A stretch of 64,000 bases of DNA from Morella rubra (GCA_003952965.2 RXIC02000449.1:65129-129128); one strand, 5' to 3'. Shown: positions 21,659 through 39,370, numbered from the stretch's first letter. Translations and numbers: made by a program. Notes: a model not told the origin generated them from the letters alone.

Positions 21659-23060
21659 ATTTTTGTGATGCCTCTCTTTATTTTCAGCTGTATGACATAT
21701 TTAAAAACTAGTATAACATAATATTTGAAGTTTTCTAGTCTAAATTATTTCTTGTTAAGTCTACATGATTTTTTTAACATACTTGCTTGAATATTTTAAT
21801 TCCCTAATTCAACCAATATTTATTTCTTTATGAGCTGCTATTGCATTTTTGTTTTTGCATGCATTTTATTTCTTTATGAGCTTCATATTTGCTATTAATT
21901 CATTTTACTTACATTAGAAAATATAATTCTATTAAAAGTCTTTCCAATGTCATCTTCTTTAATTTTATTTTCTTGCTTTAATGTTCTCATTAATTGACAT
22001 ATTTAATTATTTTGCTTAACCTTTAATTATTTTTCAGCCTATAGCCGAATATAAGGTAAGGCCTTATGGTTTTGTATATTTTTTCCCATTGTATTAAATC
22101 ATATCATGACCTAGGTATTAGATGTTGTACTTTTTCCTAACCTTGCATTTTTTTTTTCTAATGTCATGTCAGGACTTGACTATGAATGCGAATAGACACA
22201 TGCATGGCTAGGTGATGATTGCATTTCTAAATCTTCTCTTCCCCCTTGGCTTGACCTTCTCGTTCTCCTTTGTGCTAAGGACTCTTTTTTTTCTTTTTTG
22301 TTTAGTTATAGTGCTGCATATTATGTGAGAAATTAGAAGAGCACACACATGCAAACCCTTTCTACATGATTGTTGATGTCATGTGCTCATGTGATTTCCT
22401 TTTGCTATTGGTATTTGTGCTATTGCTACTCCCTGAAAGTCCTTTCTCTTGCATACATTAGGATAGTTTGCATTAATATACATATTGCATTCATTTGAAC
22501 TTTGAATCTTGTTTGATCTTTTTGTTTTTGCTTTCGTTATTTATCCAAAATTCAAAAAGATTTTTGTGATGCCTCTCTTTACAATGACATGTACATATTT
22601 GTGTCTACATTCTTGATTTTTTTAACATACTTGCTTGAAGATTTTGAGAGCTTCATATTTGCTATTAATTCATTTTACTTACATTAGAAAATTAATTCTA
22701 TTAAAAGCTTTCCAATGTCATCTTACTTTAATTTTATTTTCTTGCCTTAATGTTCTCATTAATTGACATATTTAATTATCTTTGCTTAACCTTTAATTAT
22801 TTTTCAGCTATAGCCGAATATAAGGTAAGGCCTTATGGTTTTGTATATTTTTTCACCATTGTATTAAATCATATCATGACCTAATTAATGTTGTACTTTT
22901 TCCTAACCTTGAGGTTCAATGACTTGACCGAATAGACACATGCATGGCTAGGTGATGATTTTTCTCTCTTCTCTTCCCCCTAACCCCTTGTTCTCCCAAG
23001 TGCATGCATATTATGTGAGAAATAGAAGGCCAACCGGTTGTGTGTGTGTGTAGATTTTGT
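21503..23060 (+). repeat. local direct duplication, mosaic
   Basis: 21503-22330 recurs, shortened by many small gaps, at about 22406-23010. Shared anchors include TTGGTATTTGTGCTATTGCT, GATAGTTTGCATTAATATAC, the junction GATTTTTGTGATGCCTCTC and ATAGCCGAATATAAGGTAAG. GAGCACACACATGCAAACCC appears at 21327 and 22338. The duplication carries the Copia/LTR junction, so it arose after that insertion or during assembly. Confidence 0.75.
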
Positions 23061-25749
23061 GTGATTTCCTTTTGCCTCATGAGGAAAGATAAATGGAGAC
23101 AAATGACAAGTGCTACTTCTTTGCTGCCCAAGAGAGCCAATCTTTTGGCTTGCTTCCTTAGTTAAGTGAAGCTTAATGATTACCAAGCTAGGTGAGGTGG
23201 CAAGTTAGAGAAAAACGACATTTTTAACTATAGTTAACTAGCTCTCATTTAAGCCAAAATCGTATGAGCCTCCTTGTTATTGTCGACTAAGAGAAAGAGA
23301 GAGAGTTAGAGGAAGAGGAGAGTGGCATGAAGCAAGGCAGACCGAAGGGAAGAAGAAGAAGAGAAGAAGGAAAGAGAAGAAAGAAAAAAATAGAAGAGAG
23401 GTAGGCGTTTAGAGACCTTCGGCCATGGGAGAAAATTTCTCCCATGAGCCCTTCCCTTTTTGCACCATTTTCCCCCTTCTCTTTTACCTCTCTTTTCTAA
23501 AATGGTGACTTGTTTTTAGGTGTCCATTTTCAAAGAATTCTAGCACCAACCAAATCTAAAGGCAAGGGGTTTTAGTTGCATGTAGAAATTTGAGGGGAAA
23601 AAGGAGAGCTTGGCTTGAGTCATGCGAAAATGTGCTACTGATCTGATCCTATGTTTACACATATTGGTTTGATGATTTTTCTATTCCATCTTGATGAAAA
23701 AAAACTCATCTTTGTAGTTGCATGTAGATGGTGATGAAAATTTTTGCTTTGTTCATGGCCAAATGCCCTAATGTCATGCATGTGTGACTTGATTTGTGAA
23801 GCTGAGATGTGTTAAGGGTGATTTGGTGTCTTTAGGTCTCTGTCAGTAGGAGAAATGGTGAGTATGAGAGTAAGAGGGCCATGTGTTGGCCATAGGAAGA
23901 GGAGAGAATGCATGCACGTCATCATCTCTTGCATTGCATACCATTTTGGCACTTTTTCTTTGTGAAATCCTCTCAAATAATGCTATGGTCGGTTCTGATC
24001 GATGAGCATGTGATTGTTTTGAGACATAAGTGTATTGTGGGTGCTGGATATCATGTTTGGGTGCTGTAGAAAGAGAACAAATGCCATGCATGCCTTTTTT
24101 ACATCACTTTTATTGTACCCGATTGCTTTGTACTCTCTTTTTGTGAAAAATGTGGATTTAGGCCCTGAAAAAATTCAGCTAGGTCACTGTGGTGTACTGG
24201 ACAAAGCCCTAAAAATTTCAAGGAGAAAAGATGTGTAAAAGAGGTAAAAATGATCAAAAAGGGCATCAGGGGCAATTTTGGAATTTCCATAAAAATCAGG
24301 AGTAAAAGTGTCCTGACATAAAATCTGGCCCAATGGCAGTGTTAAAATCTGTTTAGAGGTTCTAGGGTAAAAATTTGGGCCCAAGTCCATTTAAATTCAA
24401 GGCCCAAATCATAAGGCCTCATTAAGGTCATAATCGACCCATTAAGAAAGAATAAATAAAATGCATGAAAAATTGGGTCTTAAGCAAGGAGGCCAAGATC
24501 TAATCAGATTGGGGCACTCCATTATAGGGCCCATAGGCCTGCCACTTGTGGATTAATAAAGGTTAATTAAATTAAAACTTAATTAAATAATTGATAGTTA
24601 ATTATTAAACAATATTACTAAGATTAAGTAATTGACGAAGTAGTTTAGTACATGTTAATTATTAGTTTTAATCAAAGGAAGGTCATTCAGATATTAACCT
24701 TAGTCCTAAGTTCTATTAATTAGAACATAAATAGTACGTAATTAGTACATACTAATATTTATTTTCCTATTTAATTTTCTATTTAAAGTTCAAATGCATT
24801 CTTGTATCATATCTTTACATTATAAAATGTGAAAGTGCATATGTGCATTTTATAACCGACTTATATGAATTATGAATCTTTTATGCTTATGATATGTCAT
24901 ACCACATAATCATCTCATGGGTATGGGAAACACTGATATGATCGGAAAGAACCTATGCCCAGAGGTGGTCCTGAGATCGGATGACGGTACTTTTCACATC
25001 AGGAAAGTGCAAGGCACCTCTAAGGGAATAGTGGTTGATTTCCCTAATTAATGGTACAAGGCTTGCCTAACCGAGTCCTGGTGTGTGTTGCACGGGACAG
25101 TCTCGGAGGAAAGGAGGGACGCACAACCCTAACTTTAGGTGTTAAACAAAGTGCAGTAAGGACACCTCTACCGGACCGGGAGAGACCGAGATAGCAGACC
25201 TGACCTCTGATACTGATCAGGAGGATTAGTTGACCTTGGTATCAGTCGCTTTTTGAGTATTCGTCAGCTTTTGTATAGGACGTTTTAGCATCACGGTTGT
25301 ATTACTACGTACAGCTTTAGTAAGCTTCCATTTTCGTATCTATCTCTCTTCTTTTGTAATCCTCTTGAAGGATGTCTTTTGTAAAAGAGAAACATCGTGA
25401 CCAGTAGTGGAACTGTGTACTTATCTTTTCAAAATATCTCTTATCTTATTTCTTTCATTTTTGTTATATTATGTTTTCTTTTCTTTAATTTCCAAGAGTT
25501 TCAAACTTCGAGGATTATTATCATGTATTTATATTAATGTCGCTTTACCACTAATTTCTCAAAAACCTAATTTTCCTTTCTTAACAAATGTTCTAATTAC
25601 AATACTATTTTTAACTAAACGTTCCCACAAAACTTTTTCGAAGCCAACAGTAGTATTTCATAGGACCGATTCGTGCCGTAATTCCCGCTTGAGTGCATAT
25701 CATCTCTATAGGTACGCCTAGGGGGTATGTACAGGCACGGGGCGTGACA
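21664..25749 (+). mobile_element. 4-kb LTR, family L, plus orientation
   Basis: Starts TGTGATGCCTCTCTTTATTT and ends CACGGGGCGTGACA, with 5-bp target repeats ATTTT at 21659-21663 and 25750-25754. It is similar to the reverse complement of 15860-19898 along its length, with the best-conserved block at 24895-25150. It contains no coding sequence. Its left part is disturbed by the local duplication, so the true left end could instead be the second junction copy near 22563. Fossil; ends intact. Confidence 0.75.
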
Positions 25750-25754
25750 ATTTT

Positions 25755-27783
25755 AATTAGAATGATTGGCAAGAATGCGACCCTTGAGGATGAGGTTAAA
25801 AATTCTCGCAACTTATGTCGTGATTTATGGAATTTTGCTCAATCTATTTATTATTTTTTTAAAAAAAATTGTGCTTTTGTGTGTGTGTTTTAGCAAAAAT
25901 TTTATTGGACTATGATACTGGGGTTAGCCGAGGAAAGCTCAAGACACCTCGTGAGCTCGGACTAAGTGGAATACTCGAGAGAAATAAGAATGTTAGGGAT
26001 AAGAGAATTGTCTGGGATAGTAATGGGACCGGTAGAGATATTTGTGAGAAAGTCGGAAAAGTGTTTGGATCGCTCGAGATGTTTTTGGGAAGTCGGGATA
26101 CACATTTTATCTATCGCAGGATAAAATTTGAACTCACTACCTATCGAAATCCACCGAAGGATAAGAGTTCGGAGAAGAAATTTTTCTTGAAAAGAAGCCT
26201 AAGGCTGAAGTTGTATAAACCCTGAATCTGTATGTTTCCATTGCTAGAGAAAAGTATAAATAATAGTGCTTGGAACAACCCCCAAGCATGAGTAAATGAG
26301 AAATACAACTTTCAAAATATTAATTGAGACATAGGAAATATAAAAGACTCTCGTAGAAATGAAAAGACATATTGAAAATTTAAAAAGCTAGCTAAAAATA
26401 GAAAAATCTTCCAAAATTTGCTAGATCTCGTAACTAGTTGCCAGCCTCACCTCCTTGGAGTAATTTTACCATAACTTCGTCTAGAAAACTCCAAATCGTA
26501 CGCCGTTTGATGTGTTGGAAATAGACTCATAAAGCTTTCCAACAATCCATATATAATTTGAACATTTAAAATATTTTTAAATCATTCTAGATATTAATTT
26601 CAATCTTGACTCTTGGTGCCAACCACACCTGTGTCAAACTACTTGATGTAGTTGAGATTCTCATGCATGTATTTTTAAATATTTTTTCAACTTATCTCTC
26701 AATTGAAATATGAGTTGAAAGGAATGCCTAATGTCACTTTTTGGGTAACTACTTGAAATGATCCTTAAATGTCTTTTAGTATACACAAATATGATTGAAT
26801 GAGACTTGGCAGCATATGTGAGATTTAGGTCAGCAATCACATGTAATAGAGAATTGACCATTGACTAGATGACCTTATTCATTAATGCACCCTCACAAAT
26901 CGAAAAGTTAAAAAGAAGATTCATACTCCAAAGAAGTTGTTACAATCCCTATTAAAAAAAAGGAAAAAAAATTATATTGGGAAATTCAATTTAAGGGGAG
27001 CAAAATTAGCATCTTGAGTGACTAATGGCATTGGCTTTGACTTTCAATCTTTTGGTTATATTTCTCCATTCACTAGTGGTTTCATTTGCCTAGCCTTGAT
27101 TTTGCTCATAAATTTAAGGTCTTAAGAATCTTTGATCGTGTCTTGGTTCTTCACACACGTATGCATTTGATTTTTTTTGGATTATTGATTCTAAAACTGA
27201 TTAGAGACATGTGGCATGAAATTAATGACTATTAATTTTCATGTATGTGAGGCGATTTCGTATTGTTTTACATGCTATTAAGAGTCCAATTGTATGTCTC
27301 TAAGTCCATTGATTTTTTTGTTGGTTGTTCAGGTGATCAGATTATTTCCAAAAATCACGTATTCCGATATTATCCCAGTCCTTCGTTTGGCTATCTCATT
27401 CTCTTTTGATTGTTATGAGACCATGATTGCCCTTTGACCATTCGTGACAAAAAAGGATGAGAAGATGGAGTAATGCATAACTGGCTTAGGGGGAGAGTAG
27501 ATTAAGGGAGAGTAAATATCTTATTTTAGTACCTTTTTATTGGATATGTGGATATTTTGCTTCTAATATTATCCAATATTCTATCTCAATGAGTTCTCTC
27601 TATTTCCCACGCTTTCACTTGGTCAATGAGATTGCTTTTCAAGAAAGATATTCAATTTAGAGACTCTTGAACACATAAATTAGGTCATAGGGTTGAGTTA
27701 TAATGTAATCAGGTTTTTACTTTGGTGATTGGCAAGGACCTTTATCTTTTTTGTTATTTAAATGTAAGTTTTATCAGGGAGTT
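25755..27783. other. repeat-derived sequence, not resolved
   Basis: Contains phrases common in plant LTR elements (for example GTACGCCGTTTGATGTGTTG near 26497) and purine-rich tracts (GGCTTAGGGGGAGAGTAG near 27483). The open frame 25869-26225 matches nothing I know and is probably retroelement debris. No host gene seen. Confidence 0.3.
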
Positions 27784-28560
27784 TGTTAGTATTTGAGTGT
27801 TAGCAAAATTCCGTGTCAAATTTAAATTCAAATTGAGTTGTATTTTTCTATCCGATAATCTTATATAAATTTGGTCAAAGTGTTCAAGAGAATAAGAAGT
27901 CTCTCAAAACTATGAGAAATTTTTGCAACTCAATCGACTCTATAAATACTTTGAGAGGTCATCCAAGAAACCTCAAGGAGGCCGTTTCATATTTTTATTC
28001 AAGCCCCATTTTTGGAGATTTAAACTTAGACTGACCAGATTTTCTCCAAATTCAACCACCATTGTAACTAACCTTTCTCTATGAAGCTTTCAGAGTACTG
28101 AAGGAGTTTGGCTGCCAGAGTTTCTGCTTTGAAAAACGAGATCATTCACAAAGAGTATATAAGAAGAACCTTAGAAGGCTAAGGTTTAACTGCACGAAGC
28201 AGCTCTTAGTTGGAGTACTTGGATTATTATATCGGGGTAGTCAGAGTCAAGTAACATGGGATGTCGGTATCTAAATCATCGGTTGTGAGGTTTTAATTTT
28301 TTATGAATTTCGGGTGGCGTAGATTGCCCGAAGTGGTTTTTCTTTTGAGGTTGCTTCAAAAGTTTTCCGCTTCATTAACAAGATCTCGTCTCTTGTGTGA
28401 TTCGAGTTTATTTAATATTTTGCTGCTTATTTTGTTGATTTTGAGTGTTGACGTTCATATCTAGACGGGACAGTTTTAGGACTTGTTCTAAAATTGCCAT
28501 ATTTTTTAAATAGAGGGGTAATACTTATTCACCCTCCCTCTAGGTGTTAATAGGGTCTAA
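27784..28560 (+). mobile_element. Copia-type LTR fossil
   Basis: Preceded by a purine-rich tract (CAGGGAGTT) and starting TGTTAGTATTTGAGTGTTAG. It ends in a CACCCTCCCTCTAGGTG-type block as in SIRE/Tork-like Copia LTRs, about 0.78 kb. A single terminal repeat, decayed, with the right border approximate. It lies about 300 bp beyond the 3' end of the CRK gene. Confidence 0.5.
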
Positions 28561-28863
28561 ACCGAGGACTAAGGTCTAAATTGTATTTCAAATTATTCTT
28601 TTTCACCTACAATATTCATTTAAATCTTCTCTCTCTTCATTTTTTCACCGACTCTCATAAACTATCTTCACTGTTTTATCAACTCCTATAAACTATCTTC
28701 ATTTTTTCATTAACTCTCGTATCCCTAAATTTTAATCGGCACTCAAACACCATGTACATAAATTAGAAAAATTCTCACATTGCAAGTAAATATTCAGTAA
28801 AAGATCTTGGGCCAGGTTTCAGATGAATCGTAGCAATAAGCCTCTTTTCACGACAAAACATGA

Positions 28864-33204
<4,341 letters not shown>

Positions 33205-34705
33205 TCCCGTGTCTGTCTCTGTAGAGTGTATATATTTCAACCTAGCTAGAAGCTTTGTCGCAACGGATCAGATGTCAATACTATGTTAAAAGCAGAGGAA
33301 GATGCATGTGCCATTGGCGTTCAGGTCTGCCGACGACCAAAGCCAATATCAAGCCAGTCAACCAACTTCAGTAACAATTGAAAAGAGGCCGATGGGAAGT
33401 CAAGAAGAATGAAAAGTCGACATGTTTCAGATACAAAGAAAAGAAAAGGTCGACATGTTTTTAGGTTTTTCCAGTTCCTTTGTTGCATGTTTTCGCTATA
33501 AAAGATAGAAGTCCATAAGTTATGGTCAAACTCAACCTCGTTAATCTAACTTCTTATATTCGTGAATAACATTAAAAAAAAATTATTAAAACAAAGATCA
33601 ATTAATACTTCTGACCCTATAATTAAGTTATTTAAGTTAAAACTTTAAAAGTTACCTAGCAATAATTAGTTCGTTGGTGGTGTGTTCTATGACTTCATTA
33701 ATGTAAACATTTATCTTATCCAACAGGTCATTTCTTGGACGCTGCATATATACTTCAATATATTATGTTGTCGACATCCACTGGATGGAGCAATTTTGCG
33801 TGCTTTGACCAATGACCTAATTTTTTTCGAATAATAAATAAAACCAACTTGATTCTCTAGAGACATGAAATCATTGCTGACGAAACTAATGCATGATGCA
33901 GATCATAAAAGTCGTTCCAGAATGTACCACGAAATTAACCAACATGTCATTTCTTAGCGCTCGCCATTGGACCGAGCATAATTTTTTGCACAGAGGTTCG
34001 TTTATTAGGATCAATATTTTCTGTAATTTCTTATTTAAATTGCATGCATGATAAAATTTATAGAGAAATAGACACAATAAATAGATCCTATTGTAGAGCT
34101 CATGTTGACCGAAACTTTATATAAACAGTATTAACTGGATCTGAATCCAATTTCTTAATATGCATGATCTATGCAAGCTGTATATATGCTTAATTAATGT
34201 CGGCGTAGACCGATTTTGACGTACTTACCTGCTTAATTAATTTGGCTGATATATAAAAATCTGATAATTGAGACCCGGCCAAGTCATTGCGGTCAATCAA
34301 CGAAGCCTACAGGTCAGTCTTACGTACCATCTTAATTATAATTATAAGAAGCTAAACAGAGTTCTTTGTTTTTGTTAATTTCCCTCTCGATCCCTCTAAT
34401 AACTATGAACTAGCATTGATTATCAAGTCACACCCTAAACTAATGTAGGACGGAATACAGGAAGAGAGAGAGAGAATCAATTATTATTCAACTTTTCCCG
34501 AACGAATCCAGATATACAAAATAGAGTTTTATTTTAGACTCTTCCCAAAATTCTGGGCCTTCCCTTCCGCACTCTGAAACAAATATTTGCGTCTTCCCCA
34601 CGTGCATCCTCCTTATATATATATCAAACTTTTATTCATACTCACCAAACGAGCTGCAGTTTTTTATTTGTATACTTTGCGAGTGGAAGAGATTGATTTA
34701 CCAAA
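33205..34705. promoter_or_regulatory. shared divergent upstream region of the CRK gene and CRK pseudogene
   Basis: 1.5 kb between two DUF26 loci that point away from each other. W-box cores (TTGACC) occur at 33805-33810 and 34105-34110, and as GGTCAA near 34291. WRKY factors bind W boxes and commonly regulate CRK genes. A TATATATATA tract near 34616 precedes the pseudogene ATG. Motifs are seen; regulation is inferred. Confidence 0.35.
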
Positions 34706-34930
34706 ATGCCTTCCGGTCCCTTCTTTCTAATTGGAATCGTCTTTCTTTCCGTGCTTAGCTTCCTCATGAGCTTGACCAGTACTCATGCGGCTTCTTCGGG
34801 TTTCGCCTCCCCGTTTTGTGACAACACCACTTTCACCCCCAGTAGCAACTACCTCTTAAGTATCACCTCCCTCCTCTCTTCCCTATCCTTATATGCCGCC
34901 CGCGACGTCCAATTCTACATTACCTGTTCC

Positions 34931-36803
34931 CAGTGGTGGAACCAGGAATCCAATGGAAGGGGGTCGAACTCCTAAGGAAAAATGTCGAAAAAAAAATTTT
35001 ACTACGTAATGCAAAAAAATATCTTAGAGTTAAAATATAAAAAGTAAAGACTAAAAACACTACAAATATTAAAATACACGTATCATACTATTTGCTGATA
35101 CTGAGAGGTGGCAATTGGATCCTACGTGACTACATATTCTGAAAACGTTGTAAAATAGCTTCATTCTTAATAGTTTCAAAAATTTCTCTCTCGATGTATA
35201 CCACCAAACTATTATTCATTCTCATCTTATTACACAAGTCAGTCTTAATTAACTTCATTGTAGAAAACACTCTCTCAACGGTTGTAGTCGCAACTAGTAA
35301 AACCAATGTCAACTCAATTAGCTGATAAACCAATGGATATAGAGCATCTTTCTTATCTCAACCATCTTCACAGCAAGACCTTCAATATCTTGAAGCTCAG
35401 AAAAATCATCATGACTTCTCACATCATAAATGTAGTTTCGAAGTTGATATCTAAGCATAACACGATCAGTTCCTGAGAAATGTTCTGGATAAAGCTTAGC
35501 AAGACGAAGTAACTTCACATGATCAAACGCTGAGAATGAGCTTCTTGGATCAAGACATGCTATATAAAGAAGTAACTTCGTACTTGCTTCTATGAAACGA
35601 TTATCCATCTCCTGAGCGGTCAAATCAATAACATGGCAAAATACTTCCACATGAAAGCCGTGGATCTTTGTTCTATGCAAGTGTCATCCTTTGCTATGTT
35701 TTCAAGTACATCCAATACGGTTGATCATATACTGAAGAGATGTATGATTATAATGTGGTATGAACCCCAACGAGTATCATCTGGTCGTTCATGGTGAAGG
35801 ATTTAGGAACACTAACTTCATACTGAGCACTTTAGAGTTTAGCACAATGGCTTTCAATTAATAGAGTGACTCAAAATCAATGGGTTAACCTCATTATATA
35901 TTGCATTGCATTTTACAGGACATTTGGTCAGGCCCTTTCATGTCAACAAAGCATATGCGTCAGCTATAAATTGCTATCACATTTGAGAATACTGCAAGGA
36001 CGATCAGGAGGACAGAAACACACACTATTGATAGTGTGATGTTTTTCTGAAACAACTACTTTCTACAAGAACAGGTAGTGACTAACAAAAATAATATATA
36101 TATAAACATACAATTTTTATCTAATTTGATGTAATCAATTAATTCACGGCTTAAATAACACAAGTGCTTATCCCATTTGCATTAAAAGTATTTGGTTTTT
36201 TTTTTGAATAAATATAGAGTTAGTTCTTGTAATTTGTGTGAAAATTAAATAAGTCATTAAATTTTAAAATTCATTTAATTAGCTCTTAAAATTTTAAATC
36301 TTTCAAGACTTTAACCTCTTTTCCACCTGTCAAATATAAAGGATTTTAAATCTCAGCATCTTCGAATGGAATTAAAAGGATTTGTAAATTTAAACCGGTT
36401 CTTACAGAGGCCTATGACTTGGGCTTATAAGGCTATATAAGTTCAGTGGGTTTGGCCCAATTGCTTGGTTTTAATAGAACTCATAGCTCCGAAGACGGAA
36501 AAGGAGAAATTTGGAAAAAAAAAATTGAAAAAAAAAATGAAAAACAAAAAATGGCTGTATTCAGAAACTTTCTGATTTGGTCTGCAACGATCTTGAAGAA
36601 GAAATAAAACCATTACGGAAGAAAATATAAAATCTACATAGAACGATGTTGGGGGCTTGAGCAGGGCCTGGGGGCGGGCTGGGCTGAAGTGGGGGCAGGC
36701 TGGGCTGTTGGGGGGCAGGCTGGGCTTAACATTTGAAAAAAAAAATTTAAATTTTCAGGCGATGGGGCGGCTGCCCCACTGTCCTTGTGTAGTTCCGCCC
36801 CTG
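34931..36803 (-). mobile_element. hAT element with partial transposase, inserted in the CRK pseudogene
   Basis: 1873 bp. Ends CAGTGGTGGAACC and (reverse complement of the right end) CAGGGGCGGAACT form hAT-type inverted repeats. Target repeats are CCTGTTCC (34923-34930) and CTTGTTCC (36804-36811), 8 bp with one mismatch. On the minus strand, 35690-35130 encodes the C-terminal part of a TTF-zinc-finger/hAT transposase: IACLDPRSSFSAFDHVKLLR, then VATTTVERVFSTMKLIKTDL of the dimerisation domain. The two blocks are in different frames and the N-terminal and catalytic parts are missing, so it cannot move itself. A GC-rich minisatellite (GGGCAGGCTGGGCT-like) lies at 36650-36730. Confidence 0.88.
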
Positions 36804-37779
36804 CTTGTTCCGGCATCCCTTGCCCTTTCCCCAACGTTTACAACTCTAGCCAGATGCAGCATCTCCGTCCCCATCCACGTCATCTTCCTCTGCCTTGATT
36901 ATTTCACTGCTGAATATTGCCGACAATGCGTGGCTGCCGCAGCCGAAATGCGTCCGTGAGTGTTTTCCAAGGAAAGGCTGCTATAATTTGGCTCGAGGGT
37001 TGCATGGCTACGCTCCAACGAGTCCATCTTCAGTACCCTTGCCCTAGTTCCCAGCGCCTTTCGGTCTAACATTCAAAACGCAGCAATTCCTTGAGCAAAC
37101 AGGAGGGGTTTCACCGGCTAGTGGGCACGACGATGACCAACTTGGCAACGTCACGTTCGGTCGTTCCAACGGGTGCTAAAAAATCTGGGAGTAAGGAGTG
37201 AGTAAAAAGTTTAACCTTGTACCCTATGCACGCACGCCTGTCCAGTCCAGCACAATTGCAATATATGTCTTCAGAGAGCTGTAGACTGGCTTGCTCTTGT
37301 TGTGGTGGAAAGCAAGCAAGGGGGCCATGAGCCATGTTGTACTGTTGTACTGAATTCGTACGAATTGTACGATTTTTACGCCTGGGCTGCCACACTCTCC
37401 CACCTCCAGGTACACTGAACTAGCCATTTAACTGCTGTTTTCGTTTTTGTCAGCGTGAGAGCGCGGGAGTCCATCATCCATGGGCGGCTTATGCTATAGG
37501 TATGGGGTATAGGGGGCTGTCAAAGGCTCTGAAGTTTTTCTTTTTCTTTCCTTAACCCATAGAAGGCCGATTTTGAAAAATCTCTCTTCATTGATTCATG
37601 AATTTTGTAGATCACTTATTACATATTATTTTTTGACCGTTGCTATAATAAATTATAGTACTTAAAGATTAGCAAACTCATATTTACAAATTTGTTTATC
37701 GTCTTAATTAATTATTTGTTTTGCTGCTCATCGGGGAAAAAAACCAAGGAAAGTTAAAAGAATTCTTTTGCTAAGTAGT

Positions 37780-38050
37780 ATTTTCAAATTAAATTTACTA
37801 GAAAATTATACTTTGTATTCTCCTTCTCCAACTCCAAACTACACATTACACCTCAAACTATACATAAATTTACACTTTGCACTCTATGTCACGATTGAAC
37901 GTCCATTAAGATCATGCCATGCATCTATTTCTTTTATTAATTTTAACAGTGAAATTTTAAATTGGGGTGGAAGGTATAGAACAATTGGTAGTTTGGATGT
38001 AATGCGGTTTGGTAGTTTGAGGGAAAAAAAAAGTCAGACATAGCATGCAT
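37780..38050. mobile_element. MITE-like fragment, family A relative
   Basis: Blocks CAAACTACACATTACACC and TTTACACTTTGCACTC on the left match inverted blocks (GGTAGTTTGGATGTAATGC, GGTAGTTTGAGGG) on the right, in the style of family A. It lies between the DUF26 and membrane exons of the CRK pseudogene. Borders uncertain. Confidence 0.45.
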
Positions 38051-39019
38051 GAAATGTTGTAATTTCTACACGGACCCGTAATAAATACTAGATGTATTAA
38101 TATTGTAGGGTCCACATCTTGTATATATCTCTCTTTCAGAATTGGACAACCATCTAATTCAAGTAACAAACTGAAAAGATTAATTAAACCTGATTTAAAC
38201 AACAAACCATGGCCATCACGGCCAATTACAAATTTCTACCCGTGTAGTCGTTATATATTCATTAAAATTACTATACGGGTCTATATGAGTAGTACTCCAT
38301 TTCATACTGAAAAGTAAAGCGAACGGGTCATGAAGAATGGAGGAAAAACTGGACTTGACGTCATAATTAATATTAATTAATGATATTAAGTCATGAGTTG
38401 AAGCTCTTTAATTTACACTAGCTGGACAAATTTCCGGTTGACCAAAGAAAGAGTAAAAGTTAAGGTCGCTGGATGCTAATTAAATTAATTGGTTGGTTCA
38501 TGACTCGGGGGTTGGTTGTTTTTGACTGACACATGCATGCAGCTACCCCCATTAATGAACAGTTTGTTTTTGGACCAAATCAAAATCTCATTTCTGCCTG
38601 AACCGATTGTCGATTCTGTTCATGCAGGCAAAAGCGAAGTCTTAACAAGACAGATTACCGTGGTCGTTGCTCCAATTGCTGTCTGTCTAGTGTTATCCTT
38701 TTGGCGTAACGTCGTCCAACTATAGCACGAAGAAAAATGCCGTGCGTAATTACGTACTTACGTTTTTCACTAGTTAATTGGTCTTTAAGATTATATTTCG
38801 ATCGTGTGTTCTGTCTCCTTAAAATTTGTGCTTAATTCTTATCGGGTCATGTACCTTTGCTTCTGCCGAACGTCACACGGTGCTTGCTTCAAGCAAGGGT
38901 GGACGTACCTGCCATATCGCCTTTAGTTGGTATATTGACTTGATACTTCTGTTTTTGGTGGCAATATTATTTTTCCTCATGTTTTTGTTGGAAGATCAGG
39001 AATTTACAACAAAAGGCAA

Positions 39020-39370
39020 GCAAGGCCAGGGGATGTTCGTATTAGAAATTAAAAAAAAAATTGTAAAATTTTTAGGATTTTAATAGAATTGTGAATATTT
39101 ATGTAGATTGGAGTTTTGTAAGTTTTTGTGTAAAGATTGTTGAAAATTTTAAAGGATTTAATTTTTATTGAAATTTGTAAAAAGGTGTAGAGAGAGATGA
39201 TTTGATGTAATTGTTTAATAAAAAAGTATTGGAGTTAAGTGAAAAAAATATGGAGAGAGAAGATTTATTAAAATTTTTTTTTTAAAAAAAGATATTGAAG
39301 TTGGTGTAAAAAGTATTGGTGTTTGTGCAAAATTTTTTGAGATTTTAGATGTTCGTTTTGCAAATTTTGA
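39020..39370. repeat. AT-rich repeat family B, third copy
   Basis: Follows the same phrase order as 6430-7190 (GGATGTTCG start; GATTTGATG, TTGGTGTAAAA, then GATTTTAGATGTTCG near the end). Confidence 0.55.

Larger units (their letters stand above)
34706..38723 (+). pseudogene. CRK pseudogene (DUF26 exon split by hAT, membrane exon kept)
   Basis: Starts with a signal peptide and first-domain sequence (LIGIVFLSVLSFLMSL, then FASPFCDNTTFTPSSNYLLS). The exon is cut at 34930 by a hAT element and resumes at 36812, with DYFTAEYCRQCVAAAAE a little further on. The second DUF26 domain is still visible near 37230-37370 (NCNICLQRAV, then SKQGG, SYELYDFY), with frame changes between blocks. At about 38629-38720, after an AG acceptor, comes a membrane exon (KSEVLTRQITVVVAPIAVC) of CRK type. 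So this was a receptor kinase rather than a secreted protein. No kinase exons were found before the repeats at 39 kb; they are deleted or unrecognisable. It stands head to head with the intact CRK gene. Confidence 0.8.

Noticed and set aside
25869-26225. 118-codon frame as a gene
   Set aside because: No family resemblance, sits in repeat-derived sequence just past an LTR, and has no clear gene context.
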